Below, piece after piece: positions 47,330 to 55,524 of a stretch of DNA of 64,000 nt. This stretch comes from Dorea sp. AF36-15AT (GTDB taxonomy: Bacteria > Bacillota > Clostridia > Lachnospirales > Lachnospiraceae), in contig NZ_QUDV01000002.1 of assembly GCF_003477705.1 (NCBI RefSeq), positions 62,001 to 126,000 of the forward strand. The letters are read 5' to 3'. Within the stretch, counting starts at the first letter, position 1. Each line of letters begins with the position of its first letter. The position numbers and the translations under genes are program-made. The notes beneath the pieces are model-generated. The model searched no databases and was not told the origin of the DNA. It saw only the letters and a program-made list of their open reading frames with translations.

Positions 47330-47384
47330 CGTGAAGGTGGACGTACTGTAGGATCAGGACGTGTTGCTACAATCATCGAGTAAT
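47330..47384 (+). repeat. Right attachment site (displaced end of tuf)
   Basis: 55 bases identical to the end of tuf, including its stop codon, without the rest of the gene. This is the original chromosomal tuf end pushed aside by insertion, and it is followed by what should be the ancestral tuf terminator. Confidence 0.9.
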
Positions 47385-47416
47385 CTTTGATTAATTCAAA
47401 TATTGAATTGTAAGTT

Positions 47417-47445
47417 GCCCCGGAATCATATGATTCCGGGGTTTT
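47417..47445 (+). terminator. Ancestral tuf terminator
   Basis: A perfect palindrome CCCCGGAATCAT/ATGATTCCGGGG followed by TTTT, about 35 bases after the displaced tuf end. It now serves no complete gene. Confidence 0.85.
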
Positions 47446-47612
47446 CTTGTATTTATAAATCATAAACTTATAGATGAAATTGAATCGAAAATAGAGAGAA
47501 GAATATGAGAAGATAGATTTATAGCTAGAGTTATAGAGAGCGAAAAGCTTGTTGCATTATTTTTGATATGATAAAATAAAAAGGTACGTAATTGAAATTT
47601 GGAGGAAGTCTC

Positions 47613-49559
47613 ATGACAAGCTGTTATGATAAATTATGCGATTTAAATATAGATAAAAAAATAGATGATACTATTTTTACAACCATAGAATTATTTGCTG
47701 GCGCAGGCGGGTTGGCATTAGGAATAGAAAAAGCGGGATTTGAACCATTAGGGTTGGTAGAGTTTGATAAAGATGCTGCAGAATCATTGAAGACCAATAG
47801 ACCAAAATGGAAGGTTATTCATGATGATATAGCGAACATATCTTGTTTGGATCTGGAAAGTTATTTTGGAATAAAAAAAGGAGAACTGGATTTGCTATCT
47901 GGAGGAGCACCTTGTCAATCTTTTTCCTATGCAGGAAAGAGACTTGGACTTGAGGATGCAAGAGGAACACTTTTTTATCATTACGCAACTTTTTTGCAAA
48001 AATTACAACCTAAAATGTTCTTGTTTGAGAATGTGAGAGGTTTGCTAACACATGATAAAGGAAGAACGTATACAACAATTACAGATATCTTTGAGCAGGC
48101 AGGCTATACAATACAGAAAAAAGTTTTAAATGCATGGAATTATGGGGCGCCTCAGAAAAGAGAAAGATTAATTACTATTGGAATTAGAAATGACTTGGTA
48201 GAAAAAATTTCTTTTTCCTTCCCCAAGGAGCATGAGTATAAGCCTGTTTTAAGAGATGTTTTGTTAGACTGCCCAGATGGTCCAGGGGTGCCATATGGAG
48301 AAAATAAGAAAAAAATATTTGAATTGGTTCCGCCAGGCGGATATTGGAGAGATATTGATCCTGATATTGCAAAGGCATATATGAAAAGCTGTTGGGATAT
48401 GGGAGGAGGAAGAACAGGAATTTTGAGACGAATGAGTTTAGATGAACCTTCGTTGACAGTACTGACATCACCTTCACAAAAGCAGACAGAAAGATGTCAT
48501 CCATTGGAAGCACGGCCTTTTACTGTACGAGAGAATGCAAGATGTCAAACGTTTCCAGATGAATGGCAGTTCTGTGGAAGTATTCAGTCTCAGTATAAGC
48601 AGGTTGGGAATGCGGTTCCGGTGAATTTGGCATGTGAAATTGGATTAGAAATACACAAATCATTAGAGGGGGTAAAGAAAATGGCATGGGATTTGGATTT
48701 TATATCAGAAGAAGATTTCAAGAATCATGTACGTGCAACTATTATGAAATATGGAGAAAAATTGGAATCATATGACTTGAAACGTTTTAACAGCAATTTG
48801 ATCGATCCGATTAAACTGATCTTTGATAAGTCGGTGTATCGTACGAGTTGGGAAGAAATTGTGAATAACGAAATTTTCCGTCAGAGAGATAAGTCTAATA
48901 ATAATGATATAGGATATTTCCATCAGAATATTTTTTCTTATTTCAAAGGATGTGAAGTTCCGCAGGCAGGATGGGATGTTATTTATAGAAATCCAGATGG
49001 AATAGAAATGCCAGATGGAGATATTGTACATACAATATACGTGGAAATGAAGAACAAACACAACACTATGAATTCTGCATCCTCCGCAAAAACATATATA
49101 AAAATGCAAGGTCAGATTCTGGAAGATGATGATTGTGCGTGTCTGTTGGTTGAAGCAATTGCAAAGAAATCACAGAATATAAAATGGTCAACAAAAGTCG
49201 ATGGGAAAAATGTACAGCATAGATTGATTCGCCGTGTGAGTATGGATCAGTTCTATGCAATTCTCACTGGTGAAGAAGATGCATTTTATAAGATGTGTAT
49301 GGCATTGCCGGAGGTAATCAAATCTGTTGTAAATGAAGAAGGTGGTGTTGAAGTACCACATGATACAGTTATCGATGAATTGAGAAAAGTAGCATCATTA
49401 TATGGTGATGAAAACGCTGAGTTGTCTATGGCAATGGCGGTATATATGCTTGGATTCAATACATATATGAGATTTGGTGATAAAATGCAAACTGAATTTG
49501 ACGTGGAAAGTAGGAGTGGAATGTTAAAACATATCTATGAATATGCGAAGAAATTGTAA
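47613..49559 (+). CDS. Fused C5-cytosine methyltransferase and Eco47II-type restriction endonuclease
   Basis: 648 residues from ATG 47613 (GGAGG at 47601). Residues 1-350: C5 methyltransferase with LFAGAGGLALG (SAM), catalytic Cys101 in GGAPCQSFS, ENV at 139-141, QKRER and the C-terminal QYKQVGNAVPV. From Met357 (AWDLDFISEEDFKNHV) the rest matches Eco47II/Sau96I-type endonucleases (family target GGNCC), with YVEMKNKHN as the ExK part of a PD-(D/E)xK site. Normally these are two genes. Here no stop separates them, yet an internal ATG at 48681 keeps a GAGGGGG ribosome site, so a free 292-residue endonuclease may also be made. AT-rich compared with the core genome; outside the mobile element. 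Confidence 0.88.
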   Translation: MTSCYDKLCDLNIDKKIDDTIFTTIELFAGAGGLALGIEKAGFEPLGLVEFDKDAAESLKTNRPKWKVIHDDIANISCLDLESYFGIKKGELDLLSGGAPCQSFSYAGKRLGLEDARGTLFYHYATFLQKLQPKMFLFENVRGLLTHDKGRTYTTITDIFEQAGYTIQKKVLNAWNYGAPQKRERLITIGIRNDLVEKISFSFPKEHEYKPVLRDVLLDCPDGPGVPYGENKKKIFELVPPGGYWRDIDPDIAKAYMKSCWDMGGGRTGILRRMSLDEPSLTVLTSPSQKQTERCHPLEARPFTVRENARCQTFPDEWQFCGSIQSQYKQVGNAVPVNLACEIGLEIHKSLEGVKKMAWDLDFISEEDFKNHVRATIMKYGEKLESYDLKRFNSNLIDPIKLIFDKSVYRTSWEEIVNNEIFRQRDKSNNNDIGYFHQNIFSYFKGCEVPQAGWDVIYRNPDGIEMPDGDIVHTIYVEMKNKHNTMNSASSAKTYIKMQGQILEDDDCACLLVEAIAKKSQNIKWSTKVDGKNVQHRLIRRVSMDQFYAILTGEEDAFYKMCMALPEVIKSVVNEEGGVEVPHDTVIDELRKVASLYGDENAELSMAMAVYMLGFNTYMRFGDKMQTEFDVESRSGMLKHIYEYAKKL

Positions 49560-49609
49560 TAGTAGCGAGTAGTTCTTATCCGATGCAAATTGAAAGGAGT
49601 GCATATAGA

Positions 49610-51340
49610 TTGGTTTCTAATACAAAAATAGAAGATCGTGCAATAAGTGCACTTTCTGATATTGTTAATGATCATCAGACAATGTTATGTCAATTTAATT
49701 CCATGGACAAGGAAATGAGTTGGGATGGATATATATGGATTTATAAAAAGCAGAACGGAAAACAAGATAAAGAAAATTTTGACGATAAAGTACCTGTTCA
49801 AATAAAAGGACATGTAGATCGAGATAAAAAATATATTAACAAAACGGGTATAACGTATAGTGTGTCAATAGCAGATTTGAGGGTATATTTTAGGGATAGA
49901 GGTGTAATGTATTTCGAAATATTTATGTCCGAAGATGGAAAGAAGAAAGAAATCTTTTATAATTCATTATTTCCAACGAAATTGAAATATTATTTAGAGC
50001 AGGCAGAAAAGAGAAAAAACAAAGAGTTCATTAATATACCATTTACTAAACTGGAAAAGCAAGCAGATATTTTTTATTGTATTATAAAGCAATTTAGTAA
50101 TGAAAGTAAAAAGCAAGGATTTGGACATGAACAACTCGTTCAAAATGCAATAAAAAGAGCAGATATGTCAAAAATAAAAACAATAACAGCATCTGTTGTT
50201 GGCGCGAAAAATGAGATTGATTTTCTGAAGAGATTTAATTCAGGTGATGTGAGTTTTTACACTAAAGTAGATGGAACATCTTTTGTTATTCCAATAGAGT
50301 GGGAAGGTGGAAAAATTAATTTTATAATGAAAAAAATCGAACAACCATTGGGAGTTGGTGGATGCATATACTATGAATCATATAGAATTCAACTTGGAGC
50401 GAGTGGGGAAAGAATAATATATCCAAGTGATAATTTGAAAATTGATATGAGTGAATATCGCTTTACGTTTAAGCCAAAAACAGATTTGAAAATAATAAAA
50501 AATGACGCAAAGTTTTTATTGGCTTTGTTGGAAAATAATCAAATTGAAATTGGAGAATGTAAATTTCCATATACAAATCTAAAAATTCCTAAAGAAGCAT
50601 GTGAAGATTTAAAGTTTTATATAGAAATAGAAGAAATGTTGTCGAAAATTGGAGTAGAATATTTAAGGCCGTTTAATGAAATCCCGGAGGAATTAATGAG
50701 ACAATTTGTAAGACTTATTTCCTTAAAAAAGAATGAGCCAGGGAATTCTCTTATAGAAAGTGCCGAATCTTTCAAATTAGTAATGGATGAGAAATATGTA
50801 CCGATTGTTATATTTAAAAATGATATAGGTGGGGAAAATGATATAGTTAATGCAATCTACACAGACAAATATGAAGTATTTATGGAAGGTCAAAATGGAA
50901 AACAATATCAAATTCCAAAATTTGCTCATTTAGACGGAAATATGATGAAAAAGCTTTATAAATACGATATAGAATCTTTTGAAAAACAAATTGCTGATGC
51001 AGATATTAATGACGAGACTGAAGAGATGATGAATAAGGCAGGTCTTAATTTGATTCATGCATACGATAATGATGCTAGGCATGATCAGAATTTCTTAAGG
51101 ATTGCAGAAAAATTATTTAAAGATCTATCAGATAGATTTGGTGAAAAAAATATATATACAATTAATAGAATGCAAATAAAAAAACGATTGGGGATATTGG
51201 AAAAAGAGGGAATTAATTTTTTGATAAAAATGAAGTGTGAAAATAATATGGAAAATTTTGGTAGGGAAGTACTTTTAGAAAATAAGATAGAAGCAAAAAA
51301 ATATACGAACAGATGTCGGAAAGTGAACAACAGGAAATGA
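49610..51340 (+). CDS. DUF4365-like (PD-(D/E)xK nuclease fold) protein, probable defence gene
   Basis: 576 residues from TTG 49610, chosen because AAAGGAG lies at 49593-49599; the ATG at 49583 has no ribosome site before it (that start would give 585 residues). The N-terminal domain has SWDGYIWIY and VPVQIKG (Asp39, Gln64-Lys66), the arrangement of DUF4365 nuclease-like domains. The remaining 400 residues are not recognised. Base composition is very AT-rich (lysine, isoleucine and asparagine codons with A/T third bases), clearly unlike the flanks, indicating transfer. It directly follows the restriction-modification fusion, so an accessory defence role is likely; the exact role is unknown. 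Confidence 0.65.
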   Translation: MVSNTKIEDRAISALSDIVNDHQTMLCQFNSMDKEMSWDGYIWIYKKQNGKQDKENFDDKVPVQIKGHVDRDKKYINKTGITYSVSIADLRVYFRDRGVMYFEIFMSEDGKKKEIFYNSLFPTKLKYYLEQAEKRKNKEFINIPFTKLEKQADIFYCIIKQFSNESKKQGFGHEQLVQNAIKRADMSKIKTITASVVGAKNEIDFLKRFNSGDVSFYTKVDGTSFVIPIEWEGGKINFIMKKIEQPLGVGGCIYYESYRIQLGASGERIIYPSDNLKIDMSEYRFTFKPKTDLKIIKNDAKFLLALLENNQIEIGECKFPYTNLKIPKEACEDLKFYIEIEEMLSKIGVEYLRPFNEIPEELMRQFVRLISLKKNEPGNSLIESAESFKLVMDEKYVPIVIFKNDIGGENDIVNAIYTDKYEVFMEGQNGKQYQIPKFAHLDGNMMKKLYKYDIESFEKQIADADINDETEEMMNKAGLNLIHAYDNDARHDQNFLRIAEKLFKDLSDRFGEKNIYTINRMQIKKRLGILEKEGINFLIKMKCENNMENFGREVLLENKIEAKKYTNRCRKVNNRK

Positions 51341-51472
51341 AAGATTATCCTATATATAATTTATATAGTGCCTAAGCGGTTGGATTTAGAAAAGTGTAAA
51401 AGGTAAAATTGAAATGCTAGTGGCAGAATATATATTTCGAACATAAAGCCTTGTTAAATCAGTAAAATGCAC

Positions 51473-51501
51473 TTGGCATTCCTGATAATCTGCACTATAA
51501 T
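51473..51501 (+). promoter_or_regulatory. Promoter of the small coiled-coil membrane protein gene
   Basis: TTGGCA at 51473 and TATAAT at 51496 with a 17-base spacer, followed by GGGAGG before ATG 51542. The 200-base gap otherwise holds nothing recognised and marks the return to normal base composition. Confidence 0.7.
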
Positions 51502-51541
51502 ATTCTACACAATAGAGAGTGAGGCATGGGAGGTTTGAACT

Positions 51542-51805
51542 ATGAAGGAAAAGATTGCTAAGATTGGTTGGAAGAATATTGCAATCGTGGTTCTTGCTGT
51601 ACTGCTTGTGATATCTGTGAGCCAGTTACATATGCTGCGTAGTACTTACAAAGAAGTGTATTCAGAGAATATGGAACTGAACAGTAAGATGGCTGAATTA
51701 AGGGAGAAGAACGCCAGTCTGGAAGCGCAGATTGAGAGTGCGGGAGAGATGTCATCGTCTGGAGAGGATTCTGCTAAAGATTCAAAGACAAATTCGGATA
51801 ACTAA
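51542..51805 (+). CDS. Small bitopic membrane protein with coiled coil
   Basis: 87 residues: short basic N-terminus, one membrane helix (about 11-28), then a heptad coiled coil (EVYSENMELNSKMAELREKN) and a Ser/Asp-rich tail. The shape recalls FtsL/DivIC-type division proteins, but length and context do not allow that assignment. Function unknown. Confidence 0.6.
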   Translation: MKEKIAKIGWKNIAIVVLAVLLVISVSQLHMLRSTYKEVYSENMELNSKMAELREKNASLEAQIESAGEMSSSGEDSAKDSKTNSDN

Positions 51806-51873
51806 TTGTTGTACGAGATGATTCCCATACGGTATAATATATATCAAATGTTATGATAGGATGGAATGGGGAA

Positions 51874-52746
51874 ATGAAGAAAAAACTCACATATAAAGGC
51901 GTAATTGGGGAAGTCTTTGCGTTAACAGGAGCGGTGGCAATTATTGCAGCAGCTGTATACTTTTTTTTGGTACCGAGTCATACAACAGTTAGTAGCATTT
52001 CCGGTCTTGGAATTATACTTACGAATTTTATACCGTTGCCGTTGTCGGTAATTACGATGATTCTGAATGTGGTATTATTGCTCATCGGATTTATTACCTG
52101 CGGGAAAGAATTTGGTATGAAAACGGTCTATACCAGTATTGCATTGCCAGTGTTTATCGGAATATTCGAGAGAATATTTCCGAATATCGAATCGCTGACG
52201 AACAGTCAGGAGTTGGATGTGCTGTGCTATGTATTAGTAGTCAGTGTAGGACTCAGCATTCTGTTTAATATGAATGCATCTTCCGGCGGACTGGATATTG
52301 TGGCAAAGATTATGAATAAGTATCTGCATATTGAACTTGGCAGAGCAATGTCTTTGTCTGGAATGTGTGTGGCGCTTTCGGCAGCATTGGTCTATGATAA
52401 AAAGACGGTCGTATTAAGTATCCTTGGCACATATTTTAATGGCATTGTGGTAGATCATTTTATCTTTGGCCAGAATCTGAAACGGCGAGTCTGCATCATT
52501 ACGAAACATGAGGAAGAACTACGGAGATTTATTCTCCATGAACTACACAGTGGAGCAACAATTTATGAGTCGATCGGGGCCTACAACATGGAAAAGAGAC
52601 ATGAGATCATTACCATTGTGGATAAGAATGAATATCAGAAACTGATGAATTATATTAACAAGCTTGATTCGAAGGCATTTATTACCGTATATACGGTATC
52701 GGATATGCGTTATCAACCGAAGATACCGGGAGCTGGTGCATTTTAG
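51874..52746 (+). CDS. YitT family membrane protein
   Basis: About 290 residues from ATG 51874 (AGGATGG at 51857); an ATG at 51853 in frame lacks a site. Five to six membrane helices, then a cytoplasmic DUF2179 domain (RRVCIITKHEEELRRFILHELHSGATIYESIGAYNMEKR in two parts). Family motif SSGGLDIVAKIMNKY is present. YitT proteins are probable transporters of unknown substrate. Confidence 0.85.
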   Translation: MKKKLTYKGVIGEVFALTGAVAIIAAAVYFFLVPSHTTVSSISGLGIILTNFIPLPLSVITMILNVVLLLIGFITCGKEFGMKTVYTSIALPVFIGIFERIFPNIESLTNSQELDVLCYVLVVSVGLSILFNMNASSGGLDIVAKIMNKYLHIELGRAMSLSGMCVALSAALVYDKKTVVLSILGTYFNGIVVDHFIFGQNLKRRVCIITKHEEELRRFILHELHSGATIYESIGAYNMEKRHEIITIVDKNEYQKLMNYINKLDSKAFITVYTVSDMRYQPKIPGAGAF

Positions 52747-52838
52747 TACACGGATAGCTGGTGACGGGTATTACGCTGGGCGCAGTTGGCATTGGTTATA
52801 TATACAAGAAGATATTGGCTTGTGAGGAGGAATAGAGA

Positions 52839-53012
52839 ATGGATTATACAGAGGCACTAATGAATCTGATTATGGTACTCGGATTCGTATTGGTATTTAG
52901 TCCAAAGACTTCCTATATTTATGCGAATACAACCGAGAAACATCAGAAGTTTTATCGTGGTATTGGCATTATTCTGGCAGTCTGGGGAGTTGCATCACAT
53001 GTTCTTAAATAA
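52839..53012 (+). CDS. 57-residue membrane protein
   Basis: Starts MDYTEALMNLIMVLGFVLVF and ends WGVASHVLK; two membrane helices. GAGGAGG lies eight bases upstream. Preceded by a 24-codon frame from GTG 52761 (TGITLGAVGIGYIYKKILAC) that ends inside the ribosome site and may be a remnant or leader peptide. Function unknown; probably transcribed with the YitT gene. Confidence 0.6.
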   Translation: MDYTEALMNLIMVLGFVLVFSPKTSYIYANTTEKHQKFYRGIGIILAVWGVASHVLK

Positions 53013-53039
53013 TTTAAATAGATCATAATAAGGAAAATG

Positions 53040-53079
53040 AGGCCATAGTTAATCAAAACGTTTGATTAATTATGGCCTT
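53040..53079. terminator. Bidirectional terminator
   Basis: An 18-base stem (AGGCCATAGTTAATCAAA with its complement, one G-U) with an ACG loop separates the convergent YitT-side transcript and the HAD gene. A and T runs on both sides allow use in both directions. Confidence 0.8.
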
Positions 53080-53088
53080 ATGTATAGA

Positions 53089-53874
53089 TTAAAGAGTACG
53101 AAGGATTTCTTCGAGTACGTCATCCACACAGTCTGTGATATGGTTGGCAAGTGCACGTACTTCGGGCATGCCGGTGGACATGGCATAGCTGGTTCCTGCA
53201 ACTTTTAACATTTCGATATCATTCAACTGATCGCCGAATGCAATACACTCAGATGGATCGATATGCAGGTAATCCAGAATGGCTTTTAATCCAAGACCTT
53301 TGTTGGCGTTATCTCCAACAAAGTCTACCCAGATCAGACCGGCAGTCACAGCATGCACTTCGCCGTGGAATAGTTTACCGAAATGTGGTCCGATGCGTGT
53401 TGTGCCATGCTTTGGGTCGCAGACGGCAATTTTCAGGATTGGCTCTGGGACATCTGTTTTGAGATCCTTCACTTTTGTAACGTTATACTTATTTGTGTTT
53501 TTGATCAGATCATATATTTCCGGATTGTCGGTGTCTATGTAACTTGTATTTACTCCGGAAACCATGCCGTAACAATCAGGAAAATCGTGGATTGCATCAA
53601 TAATATCCATGCAGATATCCTGTGGCAGATACATTTTGCTGATGATTTCATTCTTGTGTGCGCAGAGGCAGCCATTTTCGGCAGCATAGCAGATATTCTC
53701 GCTGATGGGGTCAAACATTCGGCGGAGATTACTGTATTGCCGACCACTTGCGGCGGTAAAATATATCCCCTTATCGATGAGACGGCGAATTAAATCAGCA
53801 GTCCGCTCCGGAACGATCTGTCCATGATTGGTAAGTAATGTACCATCAATATCGCTTGCAATTAATTTTATCAT
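53089..53874 (-). CDS. Cof-type HAD hydrolase
   Basis: 261 residues. Motif I DIDGTLL at the N-terminus, motif III/IV IAFGDQLNDIEML near residue 215, and the large C2B cap between, typical of Cof/YidA-like sugar-phosphate phosphatases. Substrate not predictable. Divergent from rpiB. Confidence 0.88.
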   Translation of the reverse strand: MIKLIASDIDGTLLTNHGQIVPERTADLIRRLIDKGIYFTAASGRQYSNLRRMFDPISENICYAAENGCLCAHKNEIISKMYLPQDICMDIIDAIHDFPDCYGMVSGVNTSYIDTDNPEIYDLIKNTNKYNVTKVKDLKTDVPEPILKIAVCDPKHGTTRIGPHFGKLFHGEVHAVTAGLIWVDFVGDNANKGLGLKAILDYLHIDPSECIAFGDQLNDIEMLKVAGTSYAMSTGMPEVRALANHITDCVDDVLEEILRTL

Positions 53875-53894
53875 AATAAGATACCTCGAATAAA

Positions 53895-53924
53895 TTGTTG
53901 ATTAAGATCGATATTTATTATAAT
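53895..53924 (+). promoter_or_regulatory. Promoter of rpiB
   Basis: TTGTTG at 53895 and TATAAT at 53919, spacer 18, in the divergent gap between the HAD gene and rpiB. Confidence 0.55.
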
Positions 53925-53990
53925 ATAAGAAGTGAAAAATGAAAAGGTATTACGTAGTACCTTTGAAGTCCAGAAAGGGGAACGGAAATT

Positions 53991-54449
53991 ATGAAAATAG
54001 GAATTGGAAATGATCATGCTGCAGTAGATATGAAGAATGAGATTTCAGAATATCTGAAAGAGAAAGGGTATGAAGTAGTTAATTACGGAACAGACTCTAA
54101 TGAGAGCTGTGACTATCCGGTATATGGAGAAAAGGTCGGTGAAGCAGTAGCGCATGGTGATGTGGATCTTGGTATCCTGATCTGCGGTACAGGAGTTGGT
54201 ATTTCTCTGGCTGCTAATAAAGTAGAAGGTATCCGTGCAGTTGTCTGCAGCGAGCCATATACAGCTAAACTTTCCAGACAGCACAATAATACCAACATCC
54301 TTGCATTTGGAGCAAGAGTTATCGGTATCGAGACAGCTAAGATGATCGTAGATGAGTGGCTGAATACAGAATTCATGGGCGGAAAGCATGAGAGACGTGT
54401 GAACATGCTGATGGATATCGAGAAAAGAAAAATCCATGGTGATAAATAA
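53991..54449 (+). CDS. rpiB: Ribose-5-phosphate isomerase B
   Basis: 152 residues. Starts KIGIGNDHAAVDMKNEI, has the catalytic Cys in GILICGTGVGIS and the phosphate-binding HNNTNILAFGAR. Interconverts ribose 5-phosphate and ribulose 5-phosphate in the pentose pathway. GAAAGGGG ribosome site. Some members of this family act on other sugar phosphates (LacAB type), but the sequence fits RpiB better. Confidence 0.92.
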   Translation: MKIGIGNDHAAVDMKNEISEYLKEKGYEVVNYGTDSNESCDYPVYGEKVGEAVAHGDVDLGILICGTGVGISLAANKVEGIRAVVCSEPYTAKLSRQHNNTNILAFGARVIGIETAKMIVDEWLNTEFMGGKHERRVNMLMDIEKRKIHGDK

Positions 54450-54491
54450 TCAGTAAGAATCTCGTGATAAACCAGAGGATTACAGTACATA

Positions 54492-54527
54492 AGCCTGATT
54501 GTTTCGGAAGGAACAGTCGGGCTTTTT
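54492..54527 (+). terminator. Terminator of rpiB
   Basis: AGCCTGATTGTTTC pairs with GAACAGTCGGGCT (G-U pairs included) and is followed by TTTTT. Confidence 0.8.
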
Positions 54528-54586
54528 AGCATTTCCGATGTTGTGGCATATTCTGATATAGAGTGGATATAAAGGATATGGTAAAT

Positions 54587-55405
54587 ATGGCTTATTCAAT
54601 TATGATGGATGCCGGTCATGGAGGTCGTGATCCGGGTGCAGTATACAATGGACGACAGGAAAAGGATGATACTCTCAGACTTGCATTGGCAGTGGGAGAG
54701 AATCTGCAGAATAACGGAATTGATGTGGAGTATACTCGTACAACGGATGTATACGAAACTCCTTATGAGAAAGCAATGGAAGCAAATGAAGCAGGAGTAG
54801 ATCTCTTTATTTCCATTCATCGCAATTCCTTTCCGTCGGATAATACAGCGTTTGGAGTGGAATCGTTGGTGTATGATCTGTCTGGACTGAAATATGAGAT
54901 TGCTGAATCGGTCAACCAGCAGCTTGAGGCAGTAGGATTCCGGAACCTTGGAGTGAAGGCACGACCGAATCTTGTGGTGCTCAAACGGACAAAGATGCCG
55001 GCAGTGTTGATTGAAGTAGGGTTTATTAATTCGGATGTGGATAATCGGTTGTTTGATGAGAATTTTAATGACATTGCATTGGCAATTTCGGATGGAATAT
55101 TGGATGTCTTGAGGGATAACAGTCTTATATCTGAATCAGAAACAGATCCTGGATCAGATACAGAGCACGCTCCTGATCTGAAGCCTGAGCCGGAATATCG
55201 GGTACAGGCAGGCGCATTTCGCAACCGTATGTACGCAGAGCGTTTGCTGGGTGAACTACTGGAGCAGGATTATCCGGCGTATATTGATGATTCCGGCGCA
55301 TATGCGAGAGTGCAGGTGGGACGATATACAGATATGAATCAGGCAGTAGCGATGGAGCGGAGATTGAAACGGGACGGATATCAGACTGTTCTTTTGAAAC
55401 AATAG
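54587..55405 (+). CDS. N-acetylmuramoyl-L-alanine amidase with SPOR domain
   Basis: 272 residues from ATG 54587 (AAAGGA upstream; GTG 54563 and ATG 54578 are alternatives). Amidase_3 domain residues 1-185: MDAGHGGRDPGA, ISIHRNSF, VLIEVGFINS. After an acidic linker (about 190-205) a C-terminal SPOR domain (YRVQAGAFRNRMYAERLLGE) binds denuded glycan at the septum. No signal peptide in any start choice, as in some spore- or mother-cell-acting CwlC-type amidases that are released by lysis. Confidence 0.88.
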   Translation: MAYSIMMDAGHGGRDPGAVYNGRQEKDDTLRLALAVGENLQNNGIDVEYTRTTDVYETPYEKAMEANEAGVDLFISIHRNSFPSDNTAFGVESLVYDLSGLKYEIAESVNQQLEAVGFRNLGVKARPNLVVLKRTKMPAVLIEVGFINSDVDNRLFDENFNDIALAISDGILDVLRDNSLISESETDPGSDTEHAPDLKPEPEYRVQAGAFRNRMYAERLLGELLEQDYPAYIDDSGAYARVQVGRYTDMNQAVAMERRLKRDGYQTVLLKQ

Positions 55406-55524
55406 TGGAAGAAAAGAAGATAATTTTATTTCCTGTACAGAAAATCTTCCATATGCAGAGAGTGGGTTATGTGCTACAATAGGAGAGATAAAAAATTGAG
55501 ATACTTTTATGAGGAGGAAATGAG

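Larger units (their letters stand above)
38137..47384 (+). mobile_element. Integrative mobilizable element inserted in the 3' end of tuf (about 9.2 kb)
   Basis: Bounded by a 55-bp identical direct repeat of the tuf end (38137-38191 and 47330-47384). Content in order: XRE repressor (reverse), Xis, tyrosine integrase, RecA-like ATPase, two small element proteins, possible oriT, MobV relaxase, TnpV, PadR/DUF2812 pair, XRE-TPR regulator and a convergent type I toxin-antitoxin-like locus. There are no conjugation pilus, VirB4 or coupling-protein genes, so it must borrow a transfer machine: an IME rather than an ICE. Paired 20-base sites near both ends fit integrase arm binding. Confidence 0.9.

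Noticed and set aside
47330..47384. Second tuf gene or pseudogene
   Set aside because: Only 55 bases match; this is an attachment repeat, not a gene remnant produced by decay.
38137..47384. Complete conjugative element or prophage
   Set aside because: No type IV secretion, coupling protein, capsid, portal, terminase or lysis genes in the interval.
47272..47463. Minus-strand frame across the right attachment site
   Set aside because: It arises from the antisense of the duplicated tuf end and the terminator palindrome.
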